A stretch of 46,756 nucleotides of DNA from Rhodobacter sp. (GCA_013824055.1 PNNE01000460.1:1-46756); one strand, 5' to 3'. Shown: positions 1 through 8,257, numbered from the stretch's first letter. Numbers and translations: made by a program. The notes: generated by a model not told the origin, from the sequence alone.

Positions 1-358
1 AGGAACTCCTTCCGGCGCAGCCCCAACCAATGGTGGAACCAGGTCATCCCCAGCACTGCGCCCGCCTTGACCCAGGGCCAGACAAAGGACCAGTCCACCA
101 CCCCCGGAGTGAACACCAGCGCACCCCGAAGACCCAGGTCGCGACCATTGCCGGGTTCATGATCCCCCGCAGAAGCGTCCGCTCCATCGTCTGGAACATC
201 GAGTCTGTGGGGCTGCCGGTCTCGACCTGTTCGACGTGGTAGACGAAAAGCCGGGGCAGGTAGAAGATCCCGGCCATCCACGAGATCACCGACACCACAT
301 GCAGCGCCTTTGTCACCAGATACCAGTCGGCCAGGAAATCCGTGATCGTCTCAAGCAT
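1..358 (-). pseudogene. hemJ: HemJ protoporphyrinogen oxidase, partial and frameshifted
   Basis: HemJ oxidises protoporphyrinogen IX to protoporphyrin IX in the inner membrane during haem synthesis. The N-terminus (MLETITDFLADWYLVTKALH) and the following SWMAGIFYLPRLFVYH segment are typical, including the conserved histidines of the first helices. The reading frame breaks at the C run at 124-127: downstream the HemJ sequence (ALVFTPGVVDWSFVWPWVKA, then GMTWFHHWL) continues in another frame to the window edge. One lost G on the coding strand restores WVFGGALVFTPG. The gene therefore continues past base 1 and only its last few codons are missing. An in-frame GTG at 367 is an alternative start. 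The protein family is clear. Whether the frameshift is real or a sequencing error cannot be told here. Confidence 0.85.
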
Positions 359-367
359 CTTGTCCAC

Positions 368-770
368 CCGGCCTGCGTTCTTCCTTCTTCTATAAAGAAA
401 GAATTAAAGAAGGAATGTTGATGATGTAGGGCCTGTGCAGAACTGGATTGTCCCACCCGCCCCCAGACCCATCCACAGGGAGGGTCCTGGGGGCAAGTCC
501 GGGAAAACATCGGCCCCTCGCGCCCATATCAATAATAATCGTTCAATATCAATATATTGAACATATGCTCCCCTGCAGATCATCCACAGGCTTGCGCAGT
601 CCGGACCCGATGCACAACCAGTTCTCCCGTCAGGCGTGACAAGACCGTGCACAGCGGGATATCTCTGGTCGGATCGCCGCGGCGCAGCCCTGATACCCAC
701 AGCACGCCGCGACGACCCGGCTTCACCGCCAAAAGCGCCCAGGAACAAACCGCGGATATCCACAGCCCCC
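368..770. other. oriC: Putative chromosomal replication origin (oriC) in the hemJ-maf gap
   Basis: This is the only gap over 300 bases in the window. It separates hemJ (leftward) from maf-aroE-coaE-dnaQ (rightward). It holds sites close to the DnaA box TTATCCACA: 580-588 (TCATCCACA, 8/9), 756-764 (ATATCCACA, 8/9) and 469-477 (CCATCCACA, 7/9), plus weaker ones at 434-442 (reverse), 608-616 and 693-701. AT-rich stretches lie at 381-420 and 529-566 in otherwise GC-rich DNA and could serve as unwinding elements. There is an inverted repeat at 381-389/407-415 (TTCCTTCTT/AAGAAGGAA). In Caulobacter and other Alphaproteobacteria the origin lies beside this same maf-aroE-coaE-dnaQ gene block. The assignment is inferred from context and motifs. 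The gap could also simply hold the two divergent promoters. Confidence 0.55.
541..562. repeat. AT-rich inverted repeat in the putative origin
   Basis: Perfect 9-base arms GTTCAATAT (541-549) and ATATTGAAC (554-562) surround a CAAT spacer. It is the most AT-rich element of the window and lies between two DnaA-like boxes. It could be a protein-binding site within the origin or an operator for hemJ or maf. Confidence 0.6.
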
Positions 771-1358
771 ATGATCCTCGCTTCCACGTCTTCGACCCGC
801 CTTTCCCTGCTCCGCGCCGCCGGCCTGGACCCCACCCCCATCGCCCCCCGCGTGGATGAGGCGATGATCCGCGACGCCCTTGTCGCCGAGGGTGCCAGCC
901 CCCGCGACATCGCCGACGCCCTGGCCGAGATGAAGGCCCGCAAGGTCGCCGAGAAGCACCCGACCGATCTGGTGCTTGGCTGCGACCAGGTCCTGGCGCT
1001 GGATCGCCAGACCTTCGCCAAACCGGATACCCCGGACGACGCGCGCGCCCAGCTTCGCGCCCTGCGGGGCAAGACCCACAAGCTGCTCTCTGCCGTTGTC
1101 GTCTATGAAAACGCCGAACCTGTCTGGCGCTTTGTCGGTGAGGCCCGCCTGACCATGCACCCGTTTTCCGACGCCTACCTCGACGCCTACCTTGACAGAA
1201 ACTGGGACAGCGTCCGCCACTCCGTCGGCTGCTACAAGGTCGAGGAGGAAGGCGTCCGCCTGTTCTCGGCCATCACCGGCGACCATTTCACCATTCTCGG
1301 CCTACCGCTTTTGCCGCTGTTGGCATGGCTTGGGAACCGGGGCATGATCGCCACATGA
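771..1358 (+). CDS. maf: Maf/YceF-like nucleotide pyrophosphatase
   Basis: Maf proteins hydrolyse nucleoside triphosphates, often modified ones, to the monophosphate and pyrophosphate and so clean the nucleotide pool. The protein is 195 residues, normal for the family. It opens with MILASTSSTRLSLLRAAGL, the Maf substrate loop. GCDQVLAL near residue 67 carries the catalytic aspartate in the (S/C)DQV form seen in YceF-like members, which prefer m7GTP, rather than the GADT form of dTTP/UTP-specific YhdE. Near the C-terminus GCYKVEEEG and GLPLLPL are also family motifs. The open frame extends further upstream, but ATG 771 starts exactly at the conserved MILAST. It overlaps aroE by four bases (ATGA) and heads the operon beside the putative origin. 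Confidence 0.93.
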   Translation: MILASTSSTRLSLLRAAGLDPTPIAPRVDEAMIRDALVAEGASPRDIADALAEMKARKVAEKHPTDLVLGCDQVLALDRQTFAKPDTPDDARAQLRALRGKTHKLLSAVVVYENAEPVWRFVGEARLTMHPFSDAYLDAYLDRNWDSVRHSVGCYKVEEEGVRLFSAITGDHFTILGLPLLPLLAWLGNRGMIAT

Positions 1359-2194
1359 CCGACCACCCCCGCATCCCGCTTGCCGCCGTTCTGGGCCACC
1401 CCATCGCCCACAGTCGCAGCCCGGCGTTGCACAACTACTGGTTGAAACGCTACGGTATCAAGGGCCACTACATCCCGATCGACATCGCGCCCGTCGATCT
1501 GCCCCGGCTTCTGCGGACCCTGCCCGAACTGGGTTTCGTCGGCTGCAACGTCACCATTCCGCACAAGGAAGCCATCCTTCAGATCGCCGATGTGGTCACC
1601 GACCGCGCCGCGCTGATCGGGGCGGCCAACACGCTGATCTTCCGCAAGGACGGCAAGGTCCACGCCGACAACACCGATGGGTCCGGCTTCATCGCCAATC
1701 TGCGCCAGAACGCCCCGCATTGGGCGCCCGGCTCTGGCCCCGCCGTCGTGCTGGGGGCCGGAGGTGCGGCCCGCGCTGTCGTTGCCGCCCTGATCGAGGT
1801 GGGCGTCCCCGAGATCCGCCTGGCGAACCGCACCCGCGCCCGGGCCGATACGATCCGCTCGGATTTCGGCGCGAAGATTCACGTTCATGACTGGGTGCAG
1901 GTCGGCAATCTTCTGGACGATGCGGCGACAGTGATCAACACCACCTCGCTTGGCATGACCGGCAAGGCCGATTTCCGCATCGACCTTGACCGGCTGAACC
2001 CGAAGGCGCTGTGCAACGATCTGGTCTACACCCCGCTCAAGACCCAGTTCCTGATCGAGGCCGAAGCGCGCGGCGCCACCGTGGTCGACGGCCTTGGCAT
2101 GCTGCTGCACCAGGCCGCTCCGGGTTTCGAACGCTGGTTCGGCCAGCGCCCCGAGGTTGACGAGGCCACCCGCAAGGCCGTGCTGGCGGCATGA
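1355..2194 (+). CDS. aroE: Shikimate dehydrogenase
   Basis: AroE reduces 3-dehydroshikimate to shikimate with NADPH, the fourth step of chorismate and aromatic amino acid synthesis in the cytoplasm. At 279 residues it has the expected length. Visible motifs in order: HSRSPALHN (substrate binding), NVTIPHK with the catalytic lysine, ANT and DNTDG with the catalytic aspartate, the Rossmann loop GAGGAARA, NRT, NTTSLGM and DGLGMLLHQA. The ATG at 1355 overlaps the maf stop (ATGA). An upstream in-frame ATG at 1325 lies inside maf and adds ten residues not expected in AroE. The coaE start overlaps the aroE stop in the same way, so translation of the operon is probably coupled. Confidence 0.96.
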   Translation: MTDHPRIPLAAVLGHPIAHSRSPALHNYWLKRYGIKGHYIPIDIAPVDLPRLLRTLPELGFVGCNVTIPHKEAILQIADVVTDRAALIGAANTLIFRKDGKVHADNTDGSGFIANLRQNAPHWAPGSGPAVVLGAGGAARAVVAALIEVGVPEIRLANRTRARADTIRSDFGAKIHVHDWVQVGNLLDDAATVINTTSLGMTGKADFRIDLDRLNPKALCNDLVYTPLKTQFLIEAEARGATVVDGLGMLLHQAAPGFERWFGQRPEVDEATRKAVLAA

Positions 2195-2787
2195 GCTTCA
2201 TCCTCGGCCTCACCGGGTCCATCGGCATGGGCAAATCGACCACGGCGCAGATGTTCGCCGATGCGGGCTTGCCGGTCTGGGACGCCGACGCCACCGTCCA
2301 CCGCCTGTACCAACCCGGCCAGGCTGCCGCCCTGGCCATTGGCGCGCTTTTTCCCACTGCCATCGACGCGGATGGCAGCGTGAACCGCGCCACCCTTCGT
2401 ACGCTGATCCAGGGCGATTCCACGGTGCTTGACCGGTTGAATGCCGCCGTCCATCCGCTGGTCGCGGCCGACCGTGCCGCCTTTCTTGCCGCCAATGAAG
2501 CGGCCGGGATTGTCTTGCTCGACGTGCCCCTGCTGTACGAAACCGGCCTCGACACCGCTTGCGATGCCGTCGCCGTCGTCTCGGCCCCTGCCGAGGTCCA
2601 GCGCGACCGTGTCCTTGCCCGGGGCGCGATGACCGAGGCCGAGTTCCAGACCATCCTTGCCCGCCAGCTGCCCGACGCCGAAAAGCGCAGACGGGCGACC
2701 TACATCATCCCCACAACCAGCCTTGAAGCCGCCCGTAGGTCCGTGAAAGATGTGCTGGCAGACATCCGGCGGACCCAAGATGCGTGA
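2191..2787 (+). CDS. coaE: Dephospho-CoA kinase
   Basis: CoaE phosphorylates the ribose 3'-hydroxyl of dephospho-CoA with ATP, the last step of coenzyme A synthesis. The P-loop GSIGMGKST lies at residues 9-17, followed by GLPVWDADATVHRLY with the conserved aspartates of the CoA-binding domain. LLDVPLLYETGLD in the middle is the family signature. At 198 residues it is full length. The start overlaps aroE by four bases, and the last codons overlap dnaQ by eight. Position and order (maf-aroE-coaE-dnaQ) are conserved across Alphaproteobacteria, which supports the call. Confidence 0.96.
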   Translation: MSFILGLTGSIGMGKSTTAQMFADAGLPVWDADATVHRLYQPGQAAALAIGALFPTAIDADGSVNRATLRTLIQGDSTVLDRLNAAVHPLVAADRAAFLAANEAAGIVLLDVPLLYETGLDTACDAVAVVSAPAEVQRDRVLARGAMTEAEFQTILARQLPDAEKRRRATYIIPTTSLEAARRSVKDVLADIRRTQDA

Positions 2788-3517
2788 AATCGTCCTCGAC
2801 ACCGAAACCACCGGGTTCGAGCCCGCCGAGGGCCACCGCATCGTCGAGATCGGCGCGGTCGAGCTGTTCAATCACCTGCCGACGGGGCGCACCTACCACC
2901 AGTACATCAACCCCGAACGCGGCATGCCCGTTGGCGCGTTCGAGGTGCACGGCATCGGCCACGACATCCTGGAAACCCCCGGCAAACCCGTTCCTGGCGG
3001 GGTGACGCTGCGCGACAAGCCGGTCTTTGCCCGGATCGGACAGGCATTCCTCGATTTCATCGGCGATGCACGGCTGGTGATCCACAATGCCGCCTTCGAC
3101 ATGAAATTCCTGAACTTCGAGCTGGAACGCAGCGGCCTGCCCGGCCTGCCGTTCTCGCGGGCGACCGACACGCTGATGATCGCACGGTCGAAATTCCCCG
3201 GCTCTCCCGCCTCGCTTGATGCGCTGTGCCGTCGCTTCGGCATCGACAACTCGATGCGGGAAAAGCACGGCGCGCTGCTGGACAGCGAAATCCTGGCCGA
3301 AGTCTATCTGGAGCTGATCGGCGGTCGTCAGCCTGACCTGGTGCTTGCCAGCGCTGCCCCCGCGCCGGCGCGCAATGCGTCGGGCGATGCGATCACCTGG
3401 CGCCCCCGCCCCCGGCCCGAGCCGCTTGCGCCCCGGATCACCGAGGAAGAGCTGGCCGCCCATGCGGCGATGGTTGGCAAGCTGGGGGATGCGGCGATCT
3501 GGAAGAAGGGCGCCTGA
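2780..3517 (+). CDS. dnaQ: DNA polymerase III epsilon subunit (3'-5' exonuclease)
   Basis: The proofreading subunit of the replicative polymerase removes misincorporated nucleotides. The exonuclease motifs are complete: ExoI DTETTG near residue 7, ExoII HNAAFDMKFLN in the middle, and ExoIII-epsilon HGALLDSEILAEVYLEL with the HxxxxD acid pair. After about residue 185 comes a linker rich in Pro and Ala, then a C-terminal segment that in this family binds the alpha subunit. ATG 2780 is chosen because MREIVLDTETTG is the canonical N-terminus. The upstream in-frame ATG at 2750 lies inside coaE. It is the last gene of the operon and converges with secB across a GC-rich hairpin. Confidence 0.95.
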   Translation: MREIVLDTETTGFEPAEGHRIVEIGAVELFNHLPTGRTYHQYINPERGMPVGAFEVHGIGHDILETPGKPVPGGVTLRDKPVFARIGQAFLDFIGDARLVIHNAAFDMKFLNFELERSGLPGLPFSRATDTLMIARSKFPGSPASLDALCRRFGIDNSMREKHGALLDSEILAEVYLELIGGRQPDLVLASAAPAPARNASGDAITWRPRPRPEPLAPRITEEELAAHAAMVGKLGDAAIWKKGA

Positions 3518-3556
3518 CGTTCGACCGTCCGGGTCCTGCCGGTCCACCTTGCGTCC

Positions 3557-3580
3557 CCCTCTCCCCCAGGGGGGAGAGGG
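3557..3580. terminator. GC-rich hairpin between convergent dnaQ and secB
   Basis: CCCTCTCCCCC (3557-3567) pairs with GGGGGAGAGGG (3570-3580) around two bases. Such a loop must open further in RNA, so the true stem is shorter. It lies between two stop codons in convergent orientation and suits a bidirectional terminator, but no T run follows. It resembles the hairpin at 19861-19885 and may belong to a dispersed repeat family. Confidence 0.45.
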
Positions 3581-3599
3581 CCATACGCGGGAAATCGCC

Positions 3600-4127
3600 T
3601 CAGTTGACCTGCGGTGCCGGTGCAGCCGAGGCCGCCTGTGCCTGTGCCCGACGCGCCAGCTCTTGCCGGTACAGCGCCATGAAATCGACCGTGTCGACGT
3701 TCAGCGGCGGGAAGCCGCCATCCCGCGTCACGTCCGAGATGATCCGGCGCACGAAGGGGAACAAGAGACGCGGGCATTCGATCAGCAGGAACGGATGGAT
3801 CTGCTCCTCCGCCACGCCTTCGATATGGAAGGTGCCGCCGTATTCCAGCTCCAGCAGGAACAGCACGTCGCCGTTCACCTTGTTCTTCGATGACACCTTG
3901 AACTTGGTGATCACCTCGTACTGGTTCGCCACCGGGCGCTTGCGGGCGTCGAGGCTGACCGCGACCTGGATGTCCGGCTGGACCTCGCCCGCGGTCAGCC
4001 CCTTCTGGACCACCACGTTCTCGAACGACAGGTCGCGTACATACTGCGCCAGGACCTGCATCTTGACTTGCGGCGGGGTGGCGGCTGTGGCTGCGGTGCC
4101 ATTCCCGACCGGGGTTTCTTCTGCCAT
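3600..4127 (-). CDS. secB: Protein-export chaperone SecB
   Basis: SecB keeps preproteins unfolded and delivers them to SecA at the Sec translocon. The protein is 175 residues. Its core begins at PQVKMQVLAQYVRDLSFENV and contains QPDIQVAVSLDARK, the acidic/beta-strand region LLELEYGGTFHIEG, and the conserved tetramer segment LLIECPRLLFPFVRRIISDVTRDGGFPPL. The first 20 residues and the Ala-rich tail are the usual disordered ends. GGAGAT lies just upstream of ATG 4127. It is convergent with dnaQ. secB beside dnaQ is the common alphaproteobacterial arrangement. Confidence 0.96.
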   Translation of the reverse strand: MAEETPVGNGTAATAATPPQVKMQVLAQYVRDLSFENVVVQKGLTAGEVQPDIQVAVSLDARKRPVANQYEVITKFKVSSKNKVNGDVLFLLELEYGGTFHIEGVAEEQIHPFLLIECPRLLFPFVRRIISDVTRDGGFPPLNVDTVDFMALYRQELARRAQAQAASAAPAPQVN

Positions 4128-4247
4128 ATCCGGATCTCCTCAGCGGATTTGCCGCTTTCCTATCAGGTCAGGCAGCGGCTCTCAATGCCGCGGTTCGGTT
4201 GGATGGAAAAGGCCGAACCGAAGCCCGGCCAATCCCTTGACTGTCCA

Positions 4248-4308
4248 GGACTCACCGCCCGCAAGCCGCTGAGTCCACCTGGTCCGCAGGACTGTCCACG
4301 CAGGACAG
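4248..4308 (-). terminator. Tandem hairpins downstream of the inositol operon
   Basis: Two inverted repeats follow the iolG stop in the direction of transcription: CTGTCC/GGACAG (4292-4297/4303-4308) and GGACTCA/TGAGTCC (4248-4254/4270-4276). They probably end the leftward inositol operon before secB. No T run is seen, so the terminator type is uncertain. Confidence 0.4.
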
Positions 4309-4310
4309 CC

Positions 4311-5312
4311 TTACAGAACCTCGCTCATCCGCACGACCCGGCCCTCGGCAACCGACTTCAGCGCCGCCTCGGCCAGCGCCAGCGCCAGCAGCCCGTCCTC
4401 GCCCGAGGGCGATGCCTTGGCCTTGCCCCCCATCGCGTCGATGAAGGCCGCGATCTCGGCCGCATAGGCCTCGGTATAGCGGGTCATGAAGAAGTCATGC
4501 AGCGGCGGCCGGGTATAGCCCGCCCCCGTCGCGATCTCGATGGACACCGGCCGCTGGTTCTCGGCCGCGACCGACCCTGCCGACCCGTGCACCTCGATCC
4601 GCTGATCGTAGCCATAGGTCGCCCGGCGCGAGTTCGAGATCACCGCCAGCTTCCCCGTGGCCGTCTTCAGCATCACCTGAACGGAATCGCTGTCCCCCGC
4701 CGTTCCGATCGCCGGGTCCACCAGAACCGCCGCCATTGCCGAGACCTCCGACACTTCCTCGCCCAGCAGGAAGCGCGCCATGTCGAAGTCATGGATCGTC
4801 ATGTCCCGGAAAATCCCGCCCGACCGCTTGATGTAATCCACCGGAGGTGCCCCCGGATCGCGGCTGGTGATCGTCACCATCTCGACCGTCCCGATGGTGC
4901 CCTTGTCGATCTCGCCCCGCACCGCCATGAAATGCGGATCGAAGCGGCGGTTGAAGCCGACCATCAGTGTGCCCTTGCTGGCGCGAACAACCTCCAGGCA
5001 CTGCTTGACCCGAGCCAGCGACAGGTCGATGGGCTTTTCGCAGAACACCGCCTTTCCGGCGCGCACGAACTGCTCGATCAGGTCGGCATGGGTGTCGGTC
5101 GGCGTGCAGATCACCACGGCGTCGATGTCCTTGGCCGCCGCAATCGCATCGATCGAACGCACGTCGCAGCCATACTGGTCCGCAATCGCCTGCGCCGCCG
5201 GAGCCATCGCGTCCGACACCGCCACCAACCGTGCGCCGGGGTTCCCGGATACCGCCTTCGCATGAACCTTCCCGATGCGCCCCGCACCCAGAAGCCCGAA
5301 CCTGATCGTCAT
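4311..5312 (-). CDS. iolG: myo-Inositol 2-dehydrogenase-like Gfo/Idh/MocA enzyme
   Basis: IolG oxidises myo-inositol (or related inositols) to 2-keto-myo-inositol with NAD+. The N-terminal Rossmann motif GLLGAGRIGKVHA is followed by the family lysine motif EKPIDL near residue 95. The C-terminal half carries GFNRRFDPHF, SRDPGAPP and SGGIFRDMTIHDFDMARFL, the inositol dehydrogenase signature with the catalytic Asp/His pair. It is 333 residues. ATG 5312 is preferred because AGGAGAG stands just upstream; an in-frame start lies at 5348. It is the last gene of the leftward operon behind an inositol-type ABC importer and an IolI-like isomerase. Rhizobial MocA (rhizopine use) belongs to the same family, so the true substrate may be a modified inositol. 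Confidence 0.85.
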   Translation of the reverse strand: MTIRFGLLGAGRIGKVHAKAVSGNPGARLVAVSDAMAPAAQAIADQYGCDVRSIDAIAAAKDIDAVVICTPTDTHADLIEQFVRAGKAVFCEKPIDLSLARVKQCLEVVRASKGTLMVGFNRRFDPHFMAVRGEIDKGTIGTVEMVTITSRDPGAPPVDYIKRSGGIFRDMTIHDFDMARFLLGEEVSEVSAMAAVLVDPAIGTAGDSDSVQVMLKTATGKLAVISNSRRATYGYDQRIEVHGSAGSVAAENQRPVSIEIATGAGYTRPPLHDFFMTRYTEAYAAEIAAFIDAMGGKAKASPSGEDGLLALALAEAALKSVAEGRVVRMSEVL

Positions 5313-5351
5313 GGTCTCTCCTTGCCCCGGGCTGACCCCGGCTTTCAAATG

Positions 5352-6119
5352 TCAGGCGTAGGCGGCGTCACTGCCGCCCTTTACCCCGGTGATATAGCTC
5401 ACGATGTCATTGCCGTCCGTCTCGTCCTTCCGCAAGGAGGCGACGATGCGGCCCCGGCGAAAAACCACGATCCGGTCGACCAGATCGAAGACCTGGCGCA
5501 GGTTGTGGCTGATCAGGATCATCGGGATGCCGCGGTCCTTCAGCCCCCGGATGATGTTTTCCACCTGAGCCGTCTCCTGCACGCCAAGCGCCGCCGTGGG
5601 TTCGTCCATGATGACAAGTTTCGAGGCAAAGGCCGCCGTCCGCGCGATGGCGACGCACTGCCGCTGCCCGCCCGACATGTTGGCGATCGGGTTGTCGACG
5701 TTGGGGATCTTGACCGCCGTGGTCGCCAGGGCCTCCAGCGTCCGCTCGCGCATCGTCTTGCGGTCCAGCCAGGAGAACGGCCCCAGCTTGAACTTGAACA
5801 GCTCGCGCCCGAGGAACAGGTTCGACGGCACGTCCAGATCGTCGGCCAGGGCCAGAGTCTGGAACACCGTCTCGATCCCGGCCTGCCGCGCCTCCAGCGG
5901 ACCGGCAAACTGAACCGGCTGGCCGTCGAAGATGACCTCTCCGCCGGTTCGTTGCTCCACCGCCGTCACCTGACGGACGAAGGTCGACTTCCCCGCCCCG
6001 TTGTCGCCCACCACGGCGACATGCTCGCCGTCATGCAGGATGAAATTCGCGTCTTCCAGCGCGTGCACGCCGCCGTAGTGCTTGGTCAGGCCACGGGTTT
6101 CCAGAATGATCCTGCTCAT
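5352..6119 (-). CDS. Sugar/inositol ABC importer ATPase (FrcA/IatA-like)
   Basis: This is the energising subunit of a CUT2 importer. It has a single ABC domain of 255 residues, as in FrcA, not the two-domain form of RbsA. Walker A GDNGAGKST lies at about residues 38-46, the signature MSGGQRQ near 146, and Walker B LVIMDEPTAAL about 20 residues later, followed by ISHN with the switch histidine. ATG 6119 (MSRIILETRGL) matches the family N-terminus. It lies five bases after the permease stop and 39 bases before the dehydrogenase start. The substrate is inferred from the neighbouring binding protein and IolG. Confidence 0.88.
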   Translation of the reverse strand: MSRIILETRGLTKHYGGVHALEDANFILHDGEHVAVVGDNGAGKSTFVRQVTAVEQRTGGEVIFDGQPVQFAGPLEARQAGIETVFQTLALADDLDVPSNLFLGRELFKFKLGPFSWLDRKTMRERTLEALATTAVKIPNVDNPIANMSGGQRQCVAIARTAAFASKLVIMDEPTAALGVQETAQVENIIRGLKDRGIPMILISHNLRQVFDLVDRIVVFRRGRIVASLRKDETDGNDIVSYITGVKGGSDAAYA

Positions 6120-6124
6120 CGGCC

Positions 6125-7237
6125 TTACCCCCGGGTCCGCTTGCGTTGCCGCCACTGGTCCAGCACCACCGCGCCGACAATGATCGCGCCCTTGACCATC
6201 TCCTGATAGTAGGCGTCCAGCCTGATCGAGGTGAAGCCCGAGATGATCACCGAAAAGATCGCAGCACCCAGAACTGTCCCCAGGATCGACCCCCGGCCCC
6301 CTGCAAGGCTGACGCCCCCGATCACCGCCATTGCAATGGCGTCAAGCTCGTACATCACCCCCATCCCGGCCTGAGCGGTCAGGTTCTTCGAGGTCAGCAG
6401 CACCGCCGCCACCGCCGCCAGCAGCCCGGCGATGGCATAGACCAGCACCTTGTGGCGGTCGGTGTTGATCCCCGACATCCGCGCCGCCGCTTCGTTGGAC
6501 CCGATGGCATAGCTGCGCTTGCCGTAAAGTGTGTAGGTCATGATGACGTGAAACAGGACCGCCAGCAGCACGAAGACCACGGCGGGGTTCTGGCCGGGCC
6601 AGGACAGAAGGCCGAAGGTCATGCCGCCCAAGAGGTCGCCATTGGCAAGTGAGCCATAGTCAGCCGTCGGAAAGCTGACCGGCTGACCGTTCGACCACCA
6701 GCGCGCCACGCCGCGGGCGCTGACCATCATCCCCAGCGTGGCGATGAAGGGCGGTATCCTGGTGTAGGCGACCAGCAAACCATTGATAAGTCCGGCAAGC
6801 AGGCCACAGGCCAGCCCGATGACAATGGGCACGATCACCGGCAGGTCCATCGCCCAGTCGCCGAAGATCGCCTTGGGGTTCGGATTGCCGTTGACCGTTG
6901 CGGTCTGGGCAAAGCTCATCGCAACCATCGCGGTGGCGCCCACCACCGAGCCGGACGACAGGTCGATGCCGCCGATGATGATGACCTGCGTCACCCCCAG
7001 CGCGATGATGCCGATGATCGCGACCTGCAGGATCATGATGTCCAGCCGCTGCTGGTTGAAGATCGCATCGACGTTGTCGCGCATGTTGAACAGGAAGGAC
7101 CCGCCCTGCATGCGGTTCAGGATCTCGAAGATCAGGACGATCAGGACCAGGGCTCCGAACACGTTCCACTCCGGCGCGCGGGTGCGCTTTGCGGGGTCGT
7201 ATTTCAGGCCGCCAAGGCCATGCGTTGCTTCTGCCAC
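6125..7237 (-). CDS. Sugar/inositol ABC importer permease (CUT2)
   Basis: This membrane subunit has about ten predicted hydrophobic segments across 370 residues. It carries the BPD_transp_2 family hallmark GIDLSSGSVVGATAM in the second third and ELDAIAMAVIGGVSLAGGRG before the end. It forms the channel through which the substrate delivered by the binding protein crosses the inner membrane. I chose GTG 7237 (VAEATHGLGGLKYD) because GGGAGGG sits six bases upstream. An in-frame ATG at 7300 lies too far upstream and lacks this signal. Gene order binding protein-permease-ATPase is that of FrcBCA and rhizobial inositol importers. Confidence 0.87.
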   Translation of the reverse strand: MAEATHGLGGLKYDPAKRTRAPEWNVFGALVLIVLIFEILNRMQGGSFLFNMRDNVDAIFNQQRLDIMILQVAIIGIIALGVTQVIIIGGIDLSSGSVVGATAMVAMSFAQTATVNGNPNPKAIFGDWAMDLPVIVPIVIGLACGLLAGLINGLLVAYTRIPPFIATLGMMVSARGVARWWSNGQPVSFPTADYGSLANGDLLGGMTFGLLSWPGQNPAVVFVLLAVLFHVIMTYTLYGKRSYAIGSNEAAARMSGINTDRHKVLVYAIAGLLAAVAAVLLTSKNLTAQAGMGVMYELDAIAMAVIGGVSLAGGRGSILGTVLGAAIFSVIISGFTSIRLDAYYQEMVKGAIIVGAVVLDQWRQRKRTRG

Positions 7238-7315
7238 GTCGCCCTCCCTCTCCAGGATGCAATAATCAAGACAGGGCGACCGCTGCCGGCCGCCCCGCAA
7301 CTGCCCGGAAGGGGC

Positions 7316-8257
7316 CTAGTTCTTCGTCAGGTAGTCAGCGATGTTCGCCGGGGTCACCAGTTCGAACGGGACAAAGACCTTCTGGTCGACCGCTTCGCCC
7401 GCGGCCAGCCTGACTGCCGCATCCAGCGCGCCGCCGCCCTGGGCCGCGGCATTCTGGAACACGGTGATGTCCAGCTCGCCCGCCTGCATCGAGGCCAGCG
7501 CGTCCTGCGTCGCATCGACGCCCGACACGATGACCGAGGCCATGTCGATGCCCGCGGCCTTCATCGCCTGGATCGCGCCGATCGCCATCTCGTCGTTGTT
7601 GGCAAGCAGACCGTCGAAAGACGTGCCCGTCGACAGCCAGTTGGTCATCAGCGTCTGGGCCTCGTCGCGCGACCAGTTCGCGGTCTGCTGGTCGATCACC
7701 GTGACCTGCACCGCACATTCGCCGGCCTCCATCACGTCGTAATAGTTCTGCGTGCGCTGCACCGCGGCCTGGTTCGACAGCTCGCCCTGCATCACATAGA
7801 CGCTGACCTCGGTCTTGCCGGCGGCGGCCCACTGGTTGCACTGCTCGATGAAGCCCTGGCGGGACGACTCGGATTCGTTCGAGGCAACGAAGGCCTGGTT
7901 GTCGGGCAGGGTGTCGACGTTGATCGGCTGGCGGTTCACATAGACCAGCGGCACGCCCGCAGCGGCAGCGGCATCCGACATCGCCTGCGTCGCCGAGGTG
8001 TCGACCGGGTTCACGATGATCGCATCGACGCCCGAGGCGATGAAGTTGTTGATCTGGTCCAGCTGCTTGGCGACGTCGTTCTGCGCGTCCTCGATCTGCA
8101 CCGACAGGCCGCGCGCATCGGCCTGCTCCTGGATGCCGTTGCGCAGCACGGTCAGGAAGTTGTCGTCGAACAGCGCCATCGACACGCCAATGCCTTCCGC
8201 CATGGCGGTGGTGCTCATCAGCGAGGCGAAGCCCGCAGCAAGAAGCGTCCTTTTCAT
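7316..8257 (-). CDS. Periplasmic inositol/sugar-binding protein
   Basis: The precursor starts with a Sec signal peptide, MKRTLLAAGFASLMSTTAMA, cleaved near residue 21. The mature protein is a Peripla_BP_4 (RbsB-type) domain. The segment GVSMALFDDNFLTVLRNG resembles myo-inositol-binding proteins of rhizobia (IbpA/IntA class). Later segments NPVDTSATQAMSDAAAAAGV, ASNESESSRQGF and NNDEMAIGAIQAMKAAG line the ligand cleft in this family. It is 313 residues. GGGAGAGA precedes ATG 8257. It is followed by permease and ATPase genes and preceded by the isomerase gene. Specificity for inositol or a methylated or amino derivative is an inference. Confidence 0.85.
   Translation of the reverse strand: MKRTLLAAGFASLMSTTAMAEGIGVSMALFDDNFLTVLRNGIQEQADARGLSVQIEDAQNDVAKQLDQINNFIASGVDAIIVNPVDTSATQAMSDAAAAAGVPLVYVNRQPINVDTLPDNQAFVASNESESSRQGFIEQCNQWAAAGKTEVSVYVMQGELSNQAAVQRTQNYYDVMEAGECAVQVTVIDQQTANWSRDEAQTLMTNWLSTGTSFDGLLANNDEMAIGAIQAMKAAGIDMASVIVSGVDATQDALASMQAGELDITVFQNAAAQGGGALDAAVRLAAGEAVDQKVFVPFELVTPANIADYLTKN

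Noticed and set aside
4068..6206. Long open frame of about 700 codons on the plus strand opposite iolG and the ABC ATPase
   Set aside because: It is antisense to two clear enzymes, full of Arg/His/Pro as expected for a shadow frame in GC-rich DNA, and has no family features.
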